NCBI GenBank assembly: GCA_964630925.1
Contig: CAZVZK010000111.1
Location: forward strand, 1-32,362
Direction: 5' to 3'
Length of the DNA stretch: 32,362 nucleotides
Origin: RGDT01 sp964630925
GTDB lineage: Bacteria > Planctomycetota > Planctomycetia > Gemmatales > Gemmataceae
Shown here: piece by piece, positions 15,251 through 22,286 of the stretch
Numbering within the stretch: the first letter of the stretch is position 1
Layout: the number at the start of each line of letters is the position of its first letter
Notes under the pieces: generated by a model
What the model was told of the DNA's origin: nothing
What the model saw: only the letters and a program-made list of their open reading frames with translations
Database searches by the model: none
Position numbers and translations under genes: made by a program

Positions 15251-16065
15251 GCGTCCGTCCGTTCCGACCCAGCCTGTCGATGCTCGGCTGGGCGCTCAAC
15301 GAGGAGATGAACATCGGCGACTACGTCGAGCGGGCCGGGGCGCTGCTCGCCTCGGTGTCCGACGACTACGAGCTGATCCTCATCGACGACGGCAGCACGG
15401 ACGGCACGGCGGAGATGATGGAATCGATGCGCGGCACGCGGCCCTGGCTGCGTGTCCACCGCAACGGGCGGAACCGCGGCCCCGGCTACAACACCAAGAA
15501 GGCCATCGAGCTATCGACCAAGGACTACGTCTTCTGGCAGACGGTGGATTGGTCCTACGACGTGACGACGATGATGCAGAACCTGCACCTCCTCCGGGGC
15601 TGCGACGTGCTGCAGGGGGTGCGTCTGGGCACGTTCTCGCTCAAGGGCCTGTTGACGCGCTCGGACAACGTGCGCAAGGCGCTGATCTCGCAGTTCAACT
15701 ACGCCCTGATCCGCACGCTGTTCTGGCTGCCGCTGAGCGACTACCAGAACGTGACGGTGTACCCGAGGCGGCTGATCCAGGGGGTGAGGCTGGAGAGCGA
15801 GAGCTCGTTCACGAACCCGGAGTGCCTGCTGCAGGCGTGGTGGCGCGGCGCGGTGATCCAGGAGGTGCCGGTGCCGTTCATCAAGCGCGAGAAGGGCGAG
15901 GCGAAGGGGACGCGTGTCAAGCAGTTGTGGATGGCGATCTGCGACGTGCTGGGCTGGTGGTGGCACTGGGTGGCGCTGGGCAACGCCCCGGCGCGTGGGC
16001 GTGGCCGCGTCATCCCGTGGACGCCCCCGCAAGAGGGTGAAGGCGCGGGACGGGCGGCGGCGTGA
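15247..16065 (+). CDS. Family 2 glycosyltransferase
   Basis: 272 aa. A GT-A fold inverting transferase: after MLGWALNEEMNIGDYVER comes the nucleotide-sugar motif LILIDDGSTDGT (Asp47-Asp48), then NRGPGYNTKKAIE and a TVDWSYD segment in place of the usual DxD. The sequence resembles dolichyl-phosphate-mannose/undecaprenyl-phosphate-sugar type GT2 enzymes that charge a lipid carrier. That would fit its coupling to the GT-C-like protein: one makes the lipid-linked sugar and the other uses it. ATG 15247 overlaps the upstream stop (ATGA). A longer in-frame start at 15181 is rejected because it lies inside the upstream gene. The C-terminus has an aromatic amphipathic stretch (AICDVLGWWWHWVALG) but no clear transmembrane helices. 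Confidence 0.85.
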   Translation: MSVRPFRPSLSMLGWALNEEMNIGDYVERAGALLASVSDDYELILIDDGSTDGTAEMMESMRGTRPWLRVHRNGRNRGPGYNTKKAIELSTKDYVFWQTVDWSYDVTTMMQNLHLLRGCDVLQGVRLGTFSLKGLLTRSDNVRKALISQFNYALIRTLFWLPLSDYQNVTVYPRRLIQGVRLESESSFTNPECLLQAWWRGAVIQEVPVPFIKREKGEAKGTRVKQLWMAICDVLGWWWHWVALGNAPARGRGRVIPWTPPQEGEGAGRAAA

Positions 16066-16072
16066 GGCTGGG

Positions 16073-16102
16073 TTGATTTTCCCGCCGGGGCCGGGTTATC
16101 AT
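16073..16102 (+). promoter_or_regulatory. Candidate promoter for the WbqC-like gene and downstream
   Basis: TTGATT (16073-16078), an 18-bp spacer and TATCAT (16097-16102) lie in the 84-bp gap before the WbqC-like gene. The leader would be about 40 nt. Confidence 0.5.
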
Positions 16103-16149
16103 CCCGCCGGTCCGGCTCTGCCGGCCGCGCTGCATGGAGGCAGCACCAC

Positions 16150-16839
16150 ATGGCCGACCGCGTCGCCGTCATCCTGCAGCCGAGCTACCTCCCGTGGCTG
16201 GGGTATTTCGCCCAGCTCTACCGGAGCGACGTGTTCGTCTACTACGACGACGTGCAGTACGACAAGCACTCGTGGCGCAACCGCAACCGGGTGAAGACGG
16301 CCCAGGGCGCGCAGTGGCTCACGGTGCCGGTGCTGACGCACGGCAAGAACAAGCCGCTCATCTGCGACGTGGAGATCGACAACCGCACCGACTGGCGCAA
16401 GAAGCACCTCGCGACGATCAAGCAGAGTTACGCCCGCGCGGCACACTACCGGGACCACATCGCCGCGTTCGAGGAGCTGTACGCGCGGCCCTACGGGCGC
16501 CTGCTGGAGCTGAACCTCGCGATGATGACCGGCCTGTGCGAGATGCTCGGCCTGAGGCGAGAGATGAGGCTGTCGTCCGAGCTGGGCTGCGAGGGCGGCC
16601 AGTGCGGGCGGCTGATCGCGCTGTGCCGCGCCGTCGGCGCCGACGTGTTCTACGAGGGCGCCTCGGGCAAGGACTACATCGACGGCGCGGAGTTCGCCGA
16701 CGCCGGCGTGCGCCTCGAATACCAGGACTACAAGCACCCCACCTACGAGCAGCTCCACGGCGACTTCGTCCCCTACCTGTCCGTCATCGACCTGCTGTTC
16801 AATTGCGGCCCCCGAAGCATGGAGATCCTGTCGCGATGA
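16150..16839 (+). CDS. WbqC-like family protein
   Basis: 229 aa. It opens MADRVAVILQPSYLPWLGYF and continues DVFVYYDDVQYDKHSWRNRN, the signature of the WbqC-like family (named from an O-antigen gene). It also contains the typical LGCEGGQCGRLIALCRAVGAD and EGASGKDYID segments. The family occurs in surface-polysaccharide clusters and is thought to act in amino-sugar processing, possibly as a nucleotide-sugar acyl- or glycyl-transfer enzyme; its reaction is not settled. The start has GGAGG 8 nt upstream. The stop overlaps the next ATG (ATGA), so it is coupled to the sugar dehydratase/epimerase. The in-frame start at this ATG is the only sensible one. Confidence 0.88.
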   Translation: MADRVAVILQPSYLPWLGYFAQLYRSDVFVYYDDVQYDKHSWRNRNRVKTAQGAQWLTVPVLTHGKNKPLICDVEIDNRTDWRKKHLATIKQSYARAAHYRDHIAAFEELYARPYGRLLELNLAMMTGLCEMLGLRREMRLSSELGCEGGQCGRLIALCRAVGADVFYEGASGKDYIDGAEFADAGVRLEYQDYKHPTYEQLHGDFVPYLSVIDLLFNCGPRSMEILSR

Positions 16840-17867
16840 AGACGATCCTGATCACTGGCGGTGCCGGTTTCATCGGCAGCAATTTCCTGCACCACCTGTA
16901 CAACAAGTACCCGAACTACCGGCTCCTCGTCCTCGACCTGCTGACCTACGCAGGCAGCGTGGACAACCTGCCGGTCACCTACGACCAGTGCGACCCGCGT
17001 CTGGAGTTCTGGTACGGCGACGTGCGCAACGCCTCGCTGGTCGATTCCCTCGTCGAGCAGTCCAACATCGTGGTGCACTTCGCCGCCGAGACGCACGTCA
17101 CGCGGAGCATCTACGACAACTACCACTTCTTCGAGACCGACGTGATCGGCACGCAGGTGGTGGCCAACTCCATCCTGCGGCACCGCAAGACCATCGACCG
17201 CTTCATCCACATCTCGACCTCCGAGGTGTACGGCTCGGCGGTGTCCCCGACGATGGACGAGGACCACCCGCTGCTGCCGATGAGCCCCTACGCCAGCGCG
17301 AAGTGCGGGGCCGACCGGCTCGTGTACTCCTACTGGGCGACGTACCAGCTCCCGGCGGTGATCGTCAGGCCGTTCAACCAGTACGGCCCGCGGCAGCACC
17401 TGGAGAAGGTCGTCCCGCGCTTCATCACGTCGTGCCTGCTCAACGAGCCGCTCACCGTCCACGGCGACGGGTCGGCGATGCGTGACTTCATTTACGTGGC
17501 CGACACGTGCAACGCGCTGGACACGCTGGCCCACTGCGACGTGAACAAGGTGGCGGGCGAGGTGTTCAACGTCGGGACGCGGCGGCACCTGTCGGTGAAA
17601 GAGATCGCGGAGACGGTGGTGGACCGCATGGGCCGCGACCGCAAGCTGATCACCTACACGGGGGACCGCCCGGGGCAGGTGTTCCGCCACACGGCGTGCA
17701 GCAAGAAGATCGAGCGTGTGCTGGGGTGGAAGCCGAACATCGAGTTCGAGCTGGGCATCGACATGACGATCGAGTGGTACAAGCAGAACTCGACGTTCTG
17801 GAAGAAGCAGATGTGGATGCGCGACACGCCGATCGTGAACCGCAAGCCGCTCCGCCTGGCGGCGTAG
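16836..17867 (+). CDS. NAD-dependent sugar-nucleotide dehydratase/epimerase (extended SDR)
   Basis: 343 aa. The Rossmann motif TGGAGFIGSN is at the N-terminus, the catalytic Tyr152-xxx-Lys156 sits in PYASAK, and the substrate domain includes RPFNQYGPRQHLEKVVPRFI. Overall it resembles dTDP-glucose 4,6-dehydratase (RmlB). However, the dehydratase triad of RmlB, Thr-Asp-Glu in STDEVYG, reads Thr128-Ser129-Glu130 here (HISTSEVYG), as in GDP-mannose 4,6-dehydratase. It may therefore act on a different nucleotide sugar. With the DegT-family aminotransferase next door, a 4-keto sugar intermediate that is then aminated is the likely product. ATG 16836 overlaps the upstream stop. A hairpin and a long inverted repeat follow the gene. 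Confidence 0.85.
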   Translation: MKTILITGGAGFIGSNFLHHLYNKYPNYRLLVLDLLTYAGSVDNLPVTYDQCDPRLEFWYGDVRNASLVDSLVEQSNIVVHFAAETHVTRSIYDNYHFFETDVIGTQVVANSILRHRKTIDRFIHISTSEVYGSAVSPTMDEDHPLLPMSPYASAKCGADRLVYSYWATYQLPAVIVRPFNQYGPRQHLEKVVPRFITSCLLNEPLTVHGDGSAMRDFIYVADTCNALDTLAHCDVNKVAGEVFNVGTRRHLSVKEIAETVVDRMGRDRKLITYTGDRPGQVFRHTACSKKIERVLGWKPNIEFELGIDMTIEWYKQNSTFWKKQMWMRDTPIVNRKPLRLAA

Positions 17868-17868
17868 C

Positions 17869-17883
17869 CGGCCCTTCGGGCCG
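17869..17883 (+). terminator. GC hairpin after the SDR gene
   Basis: CGGCCC-TTC-GGGCCG begins 1 nt after the stop codon. It has six perfect GC pairs and no T-run. It may attenuate transcription between the two halves of the glycan cluster. Confidence 0.4.
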
Positions 17884-17884
17884 A

Positions 17885-18028
17885 CAGGGGTCAGGGGACA
17901 GGGGTCAGGGGTCAGCGGAAGAAGAGAGAATAGCCGGGGGAGACAAGACCCGGCTGTTCACTCGGCCGTTGACCGGCTGTTCTCTTGTCTTCTCTTCCTG
18001 ACCCCTGACCCCTGACCCCTGACCCCTG
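17885..18028. repeat. Imperfect inverted repeat built of GGGGTCA words inside the glycan operon
   Basis: The left arm (about 17885-17937) starts with repeats of CAGGGGTCAGGGG and continues GGAAGAAGAGAGAATAGCCGG. The right arm (about 17973-18028) is its near reverse complement, ending with four CTGACCC-type repeats. The centre carries CGGCTGTTCACTCGGCCGTTGACCGGCTGTT-like words, which recall the arms at 1478-1615. The right arm ends 6 nt before the next start codon. Confidence 0.85.
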
Positions 18029-18034
18029 GTAGCC

Positions 18035-19171
18035 ATGGTCCCCTTCTTCCATCACGGCCTGGGCAAGCCCGAGCTGGACGCCGTCGCCGAGGTCCTCTCC
18101 GGCCCGCTCCTGACCACCGGCGAGTGGGTGCGGCGCTTCGAGGAGCGGTTCGCGGCCTACCTCGGTGTCAAGCACTGCCTGGGCGTCACGTCCTGCACCG
18201 GGGCGCTGCACCTGTGCCTGGAGGCGCTCGGCATCGGGGCCGGCGACGAGGTCATCACCACGGCGATGACCTTCATCGCCACGGCCACATCGGCGCTGGA
18301 GGCCGGGGCGACCCCCGTCCTGGTGGATTGCGAGAGGGACACCGGCCTGATCGACGTGAAGGCCGTCGAGGCCGCCATCACGCCACGCACGCGGGCCATC
18401 ATCCCGGTGCACCTGTACGGGCAGATGGCCGACATGAAGGCGATCCGTGCGTTGGCCGACCGGCACGGGCTGGCGGTGATCGAGGACGCGGCCCACTGCG
18501 TCGAGGGCGTGCGCGACGGGGTCAAGCCGGGGCAGCTGGGCGACTTCGCGTGCTTCTCGTTCTACGCGACCAAGAACCTGACCTGCGGCGAGGGCGGGGC
18601 CCTCGTCACCAACCGCACGGACCTGATCGAGCGGCTGCGCCTGCTGCGCCTGCACGGCATGACGAAGACGGCGGCCGACCGCGCCCGCGAGGGCTACCAG
18701 CACTGGGACATGGTCCTCCTCGGCTGGAAGTACAACATGGACAACATCCAGGCGGCGCTGCTGCTGCCGCAGCTGGACCGCATCGAGGACGTGTGGAAGA
18801 GGCGGCACGGGCTGCTGACGCGCTACGACGGGCTGCTGTCGTCGGTGCCGGGGATCATGAGGCCACGCACGGTGCCGCACAGCCGACACGCCCTGCACCT
18901 GTACCCGGTGTGGTCGGTGGACATGCCGCGTGACGCGGTCATCGCGGGATTGCAGTCGGCGGGGGTGAGCTGTGTGGTGAACTACCGGGCCATCCACCTG
19001 CTGACCTACTTCCGCGAGACGTTCGGCTACCGGCGCGGCCAGTTCCCCAACGCGGAGTGGATCGGCGACCGCACGCTGTCGCTGCCGTTCTACCCGGACA
19101 TGCCCGTTGAGCATCAGGACCGCACGGCCCAGGTGCTGGGCGGGCTGATGCGGGCGCGGAAGGCGGCATGA
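18035..19171 (+). CDS. DegT/DnrJ/EryC1/StrS-family PLP sugar aminotransferase
   Basis: 378 aa, normal length. It transfers an amino group to a 4-keto or 3-keto nucleotide sugar. Visible are the N-terminal PLLTTGEWVRRFEERFAAYL, the GALHLCLEALGIGAGDEVI helix, Asp151 in VIEDAAH (contacts the pyridine N of PLP), the Schiff-base Lys180 in FYATKNLTCGEGGA, and YNMDNIQAALLLPQLDR. It probably uses the keto sugar made by the upstream SDR enzyme. No Shine-Dalgarno is visible: the bases before the ATG belong to the palindromic repeat (…CCCCTGGTAGCC), unlike the rest of the cluster. The stop overlaps the next start as ATGA. Confidence 0.92.
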   Translation: MVPFFHHGLGKPELDAVAEVLSGPLLTTGEWVRRFEERFAAYLGVKHCLGVTSCTGALHLCLEALGIGAGDEVITTAMTFIATATSALEAGATPVLVDCERDTGLIDVKAVEAAITPRTRAIIPVHLYGQMADMKAIRALADRHGLAVIEDAAHCVEGVRDGVKPGQLGDFACFSFYATKNLTCGEGGALVTNRTDLIERLRLLRLHGMTKTAADRAREGYQHWDMVLLGWKYNMDNIQAALLLPQLDRIEDVWKRRHGLLTRYDGLLSSVPGIMRPRTVPHSRHALHLYPVWSVDMPRDAVIAGLQSAGVSCVVNYRAIHLLTYFRETFGYRRGQFPNAEWIGDRTLSLPFYPDMPVEHQDRTAQVLGGLMRARKAA

Positions 19172-19905
19172 TCGGCATCGCGACGAAGTTCCGGCCCGGC
19201 AGGGGGGCGTATGCGACGGCGGCCGCCGCCGGGTTCCGCCGCGCCGAGCTGTGGACCGACGCCGGCGTGCTGCTCGCCTGGCGCGAGGCGGCGGCGCTGG
19301 CACGCGAGTTCGGGATGGATCACGCCATCCACTTCCCCAACCGCCTCGACCAGCCGCCGGAGGTGTTGCAGGCGACGGCGGAGATGTACCGGGCCGTCGG
19401 CGCACGCGCCCTGATCCTGCACCAGCCGCACATGACGCGGCACGGGGCCGAGCTGAGCCGCCTGTGCCCGGAGGCGGCGCTGGCCGTCGAGAACCACAAC
19501 CTGGACCGCGACGGGCTGGAGCGGTGGGCCACGGAGTCGCCGGGCCTGTGCCTCGACTTCGAGCACCTGTGGATGTACACGCTGCACGGCAGGCCGCTGG
19601 GCGAGGTGCTGGCGTTCTGCCGTGCGTTCCTGCATCGGTTCGGGGGCAAGCTGCGGCACGTCCACCTGCCGGGGTACTGGCCCGGCCTGCCCGAACACCG
19701 CCCGATGTACTGCTCGCGCGAGCTGACGCTGGGCTGCCTGGACATCCTGGCGGACATCGGCTTCGAGGGGCTGATCGTCAGCGAGGTGAATCCGGAGTAC
19801 CAGAACGCCATCGACCTGCGGATGGACGTGCTGCTGTTCGAACGCTGGGCACAGATCCGCGACGGAGATGCGTGCTCGGGCGCTTCATCGCACTCGGGCC
19901 CCTGA
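19168..19905 (+). CDS. Sugar phosphate isomerase/epimerase-like TIM-barrel protein
   Basis: 245 aa. The sequence has the rhythm of the xylose-isomerase-like (AP endonuclease 2) TIM barrel: AELWTDAG, AIHFPNRLD, ALILHQPHM, AVENHN, LCLDFEHLW, LRHVHLPGYWPG, IVSEVNPEY. The Glu, Asp, His and Glu at the ends of these strands are the usual divalent-metal ligands. Its substrate is unknown. Its coupling to the aminotransferase (ATGA overlap) suggests a step in supplying the same unusual sugar. The C-terminal residues after WAQIRDGDA look like an unstructured extension. A 7-bp hairpin lies 12 nt past the stop. Confidence 0.75.
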   Translation: MIGIATKFRPGRGAYATAAAAGFRRAELWTDAGVLLAWREAAALAREFGMDHAIHFPNRLDQPPEVLQATAEMYRAVGARALILHQPHMTRHGAELSRLCPEAALAVENHNLDRDGLERWATESPGLCLDFEHLWMYTLHGRPLGEVLAFCRAFLHRFGGKLRHVHLPGYWPGLPEHRPMYCSRELTLGCLDILADIGFEGLIVSEVNPEYQNAIDLRMDVLLFERWAQIRDGDACSGASSHSGP

Positions 19906-19917
19906 CGGGGACGCTCG

Positions 19918-19934
19918 CCTGATCCGAGATCAGG
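19918..19934. terminator. 7-bp perfect hairpin after the glycan cluster
   Basis: CCTGATC-CGA-GATCAGG is a perfect dyad 12 nt after the stop codon. It could be a terminator stem (no T-run) or an operator for the gene that follows. Confidence 0.4.
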
Positions 19935-19941
19935 ATTGGCC

Positions 19942-19970
19942 TCGACAGATCCGCCGCCGCGTGGTATTCG
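19942..19970 (+). promoter_or_regulatory. Candidate promoter of the exported protein gene
   Basis: TCGACA (19942-19947), a 17-bp spacer and TATTCG (19965-19970). It would give a leader of about 35-40 nt before the start codon. Confidence 0.35.
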
Positions 19971-20012
19971 CGCCGCCTCACATCGGACCAATTCGGGCCT
20001 GACGAGGGGGGC

Positions 20013-21185
20013 GTGGCCATGCTGCGCAAATGGGTGCTGCTGCCGGCGGGGCTGCTGGCGGCCGCGATGATCGTGCGTTCGGCCAGCGGCAGGCCCGAGG
20101 AGCCGTTCGGCGTCCTCCGGGGCACGCCCTCGGCGCCCCCGCCCGCCGGATCGTCGGCCCTGCCGCCCGGCGTCGTGCCGGCACGCGGCGCGGCCATGTC
20201 GGGGCCGGACAGGGCGCCTCGGCCGCACAACCCGTTCCCGCTCACGGCCGCCGCCGGCGACTGGCTCATCTGCGCCGCCCACTACGGCGGGCCGGACGGA
20301 TTCCACCTCGCCCATCAGGTCGCGGTCATCCTCCGTGACCAGCACCGCATGCCGGTCTACATCCTCGACCGCGGCGAGGACGAGCGTCGCAAGCAGGACG
20401 CCGAGTGGGAGGCCCTGAAGCGGCAGTACCCCGACGCCCAGATCCGCCGCCGCATGGTCCGGATCGAGGACAACTTCGCCGTCCTCGTCGGCGGCTACAA
20501 GGACCTGGCCGCGGCGAGCGCCGCGCTGCCCAAATTCCGCGCCCTGCCCATGCCGCCGCTGAAGCTCGACGGCGGACGCAGCCCCTACGAGCAGCTGTTC
20601 TTCACCGAGGCCGCCCCCGACAAGAAGGGGATGGTGGTGAAGACGGCGAGCATCAACCCCTTCACGCAGGCGCTGGCCGTCCGCAACCCGATGGTGCCGC
20701 CGTCGGCGAAGCAGAAGTGGGACCCGTTCTGGAAGACGCTGAACTCCGACGAGGAGTACAGCCTGCTCAAGAACCCGAAGAAGTACACGCTGATCGTCAA
20801 GGAATACCTCGGCAGCGCCCAGGTGGTCTCCGGGTCACAGCCGGCCAGGGCCACGGGGCTGCTCGGCGGCCTCGGGATCGGCGGCGCCAGGGAGGGGGCC
20901 AACGCGCCGGGCGATGCCCTGGCGGCGTCGCAGGCCCAGGCCCACGAGCTGGCCCGGTTCCTGCGGACACCGCAGTTCGGGTTCGAGACCTACGTGCTGC
21001 ACATGAGGACCGGCAGCGTCGTCGCCGTCGGCGGCTTCGACGGCCCGGACGACCCGGCCATCTCCGGCATCCTGCGTCGGCTCAACAGCCTGAAGAACAG
21101 CATCAAGGCCAACGGCACGACGGGCGGCGGCGACCCGATCGGCCTCAAGGCCGTGCCGCAGATGGCGGAGGTGCCTCGGCTCTGA
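20013..21185 (+). CDS. Exported protein of unknown function, SPOR-like segment
   Basis: 390 aa from GTG 20013; the ATG at 20019 (…MLRKWVLLP) is an equally good start, since the GAGGGGG ribosome-binding stretch lies just upstream of both. A hydrophobic N-terminus (WVLLPAGLLAAAMIV) suggests a signal peptide or anchor, followed by a Pro/Ala-rich linker. The middle (residues about 90-170) reads WLICAAHYGGPDGFHLAHQ, PVYILDRGEDERRKQDAEWE and FAVLVGGYKDLAAASAALPK. The last of these resembles the 'GGY…A…A…L' end of SPOR-type repeats. A glycine-rich insert (GLLGGLGIGG) and a C-terminal FGFETYVLHMRTGSVVAVGG block follow. I do not recognise a family. Its 3' end overlaps the convergent 64-residue gene by 41 bp. 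Confidence 0.72.
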   Translation: MAMLRKWVLLPAGLLAAAMIVRSASGRPEEPFGVLRGTPSAPPPAGSSALPPGVVPARGAAMSGPDRAPRPHNPFPLTAAAGDWLICAAHYGGPDGFHLAHQVAVILRDQHRMPVYILDRGEDERRKQDAEWEALKRQYPDAQIRRRMVRIEDNFAVLVGGYKDLAAASAALPKFRALPMPPLKLDGGRSPYEQLFFTEAAPDKKGMVVKTASINPFTQALAVRNPMVPPSAKQKWDPFWKTLNSDEEYSLLKNPKKYTLIVKEYLGSAQVVSGSQPARATGLLGGLGIGGAREGANAPGDALAASQAQAHELARFLRTPQFGFETYVLHMRTGSVVAVGGFDGPDDPAISGILRRLNSLKNSIKANGTTGGGDPIGLKAVPQMAEVPRL

Positions 21186-21339
21186 CCGCGGACAGCTCGT
21201 CGTCGTGGTCTCCGGCGTGGCACCCGTGGGCGAAGATCACGTACACGGCGACGAGCAGCAGCGGCGGCAGGAGGAGCCAGCCGGGGGGGCCTTGTGGTGG
21301 CGTGCGGGCCGGCGGCGGCTCGGCCAGGGTGGCGGTCAT
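21145..21339 (-). CDS. Small single-pass membrane protein (64 aa)
   Basis: Proline-rich N-terminus (MTATLAEPPPARTPPQGPPG), one transmembrane helix (WLLLPPLLLVAVYVIFAHG) and a short HGCHAGDHDDEL acidic/histidine tail. The ATG (21339-21337) overlaps the stop codon of the upstream esterase gene (ATGA), which argues that it is translated by coupling. The last 41 bp overlap the 3' end of the convergent exported-protein gene. The Cys/His/Asp cluster after the helix might bind metal. The family is not recognised with certainty. Confidence 0.6.
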   Translation of the reverse strand: MTATLAEPPPARTPPQGPPGWLLLPPLLLVAVYVIFAHGCHAGDHDDELSAVRAEAPPPSAARP

Positions 21340-22187
21340 CTCTTGAGCTTCTCGTCGAGGAAGGTCAGCATCTGGTCGATGCCGCGCAGGAGGTTCATCC
21401 CCCTCCAGGTGTGGCCCTCGCCCTCCAGGACGAGCAGACGCACCGTGCCGCCTGCGGCGCCCACCTTCTCCTTGAAGGCGCGGACGTGTTCGAGCGGCAC
21501 GAGCCGGTCGTCGGAGCCGTGGGCCAGGAACACCGGCGGCATCCCAGTGAGATCATACGAGAGCGGCGAGGCGGCGCGGTAGGCGTCGGGCTTTTCCGCC
21601 GGCGTGCCGCCGAGCAGCGGCACGAGGTTTTTCGCCAACAGGTCGGGCGTGTGCATGGCCGGGTCGGTCAGGTCCACCGGCGCGGAGAACGCCGCGACGG
21701 CCTTGAAGTCAGCGGGGCTCGTCGCGGCGAGGAGCAGGGCCAGGTGGCCGCCGGCCGAGAGGCCCATGACGGCGACACGCTTCGGGTCGGCCTTCAGCTC
21801 GGGGCGCGAACGCACCCAGGCGGCGGCGGCGCGGGCGTCGTCGAGGGCGGCGGGGAACGGGTGTTTCGGGGCGAGGCGCACCTGCGGCGCGACGGCGGTG
21901 AAGCCGCGGCGAGCCAGGACGGCGAGGGTCTGCGTCATCTGCTTGCGGGTGCCGGCGGTCCAGCCGCCGCCGTGCAGGCAGAGGACGGCGGGGAACGGCC
22001 CGTCGCCGGCGGGCACGCAGGCGTCGAGCTTCAATTCCTCGCCGCCGACGTCCGCGAAGACCACGTCGGTGAGGGCCTGGCCCTCGCGCGGCGTGGCGGG
22101 CGTCTGCGAGGGGTTGAACGCCCACACGAGGACCGCGGCGCCAGCGGCCGCCACCAGGGCCAACACCCAGACCATCCGGCTCATCAT
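21336..22187 (-). CDS. Exported alpha/beta-hydrolase (carboxylesterase/BD-FAE-like)
   Basis: 283 aa. An N-terminal signal peptide or anchor (MVWVLALVAAAGAAVLVWAF) precedes a complete serine hydrolase domain. It has the oxyanion-hole HGGGW (residues 72-76), nucleophile elbow GLSAGG (Ser144), acid Asp227 in HGSDDRLVP, and His259 in GEGHTW. This pattern fits the HGGG-type esterases that act on short acyl or feruloyl/acetyl sugar esters, common among exported planctomycete hydrolases. The start is fixed by a very strong ribosome-binding site, GGAGGTGATCC, 7 nt from the ATG. A longer open frame reaches back to 22913 but is only the antisense of the GTPase gene. It is coupled to the small membrane protein downstream. 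Confidence 0.88.
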   Translation of the reverse strand: MMSRMVWVLALVAAAGAAVLVWAFNPSQTPATPREGQALTDVVFADVGGEELKLDACVPAGDGPFPAVLCLHGGGWTAGTRKQMTQTLAVLARRGFTAVAPQVRLAPKHPFPAALDDARAAAAWVRSRPELKADPKRVAVMGLSAGGHLALLLAATSPADFKAVAAFSAPVDLTDPAMHTPDLLAKNLVPLLGGTPAEKPDAYRAASPLSYDLTGMPPVFLAHGSDDRLVPLEHVRAFKEKVGAAGGTVRLLVLEGEGHTWRGMNLLRGIDQMLTFLDEKLKR

Positions 22188-22228
22188 GGGATCACCTCCG
22201 TGTGAATCCGCCCCGCGGACGGGCGCAC

Positions 22229-22258
22229 AGTATCGCCGGGCCGCCGCCGCGATACAAT
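22229..22258. promoter_or_regulatory. Overlapping divergent promoters between esterase and GTPase genes
   Basis: On the plus strand TACAAT (22253-22258) is a good -10 for the GTPase gene at 22287. On the minus strand TTGTAT (22257-22252), a 17-bp spacer and GATACT (22234-22229) form a candidate promoter for the esterase. The two overlap, so the genes may be reciprocally regulated. Confidence 0.4.
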
Positions 22259-22286
22259 AGAGGGTGCCCGGAGCCCCCATCCCCCC

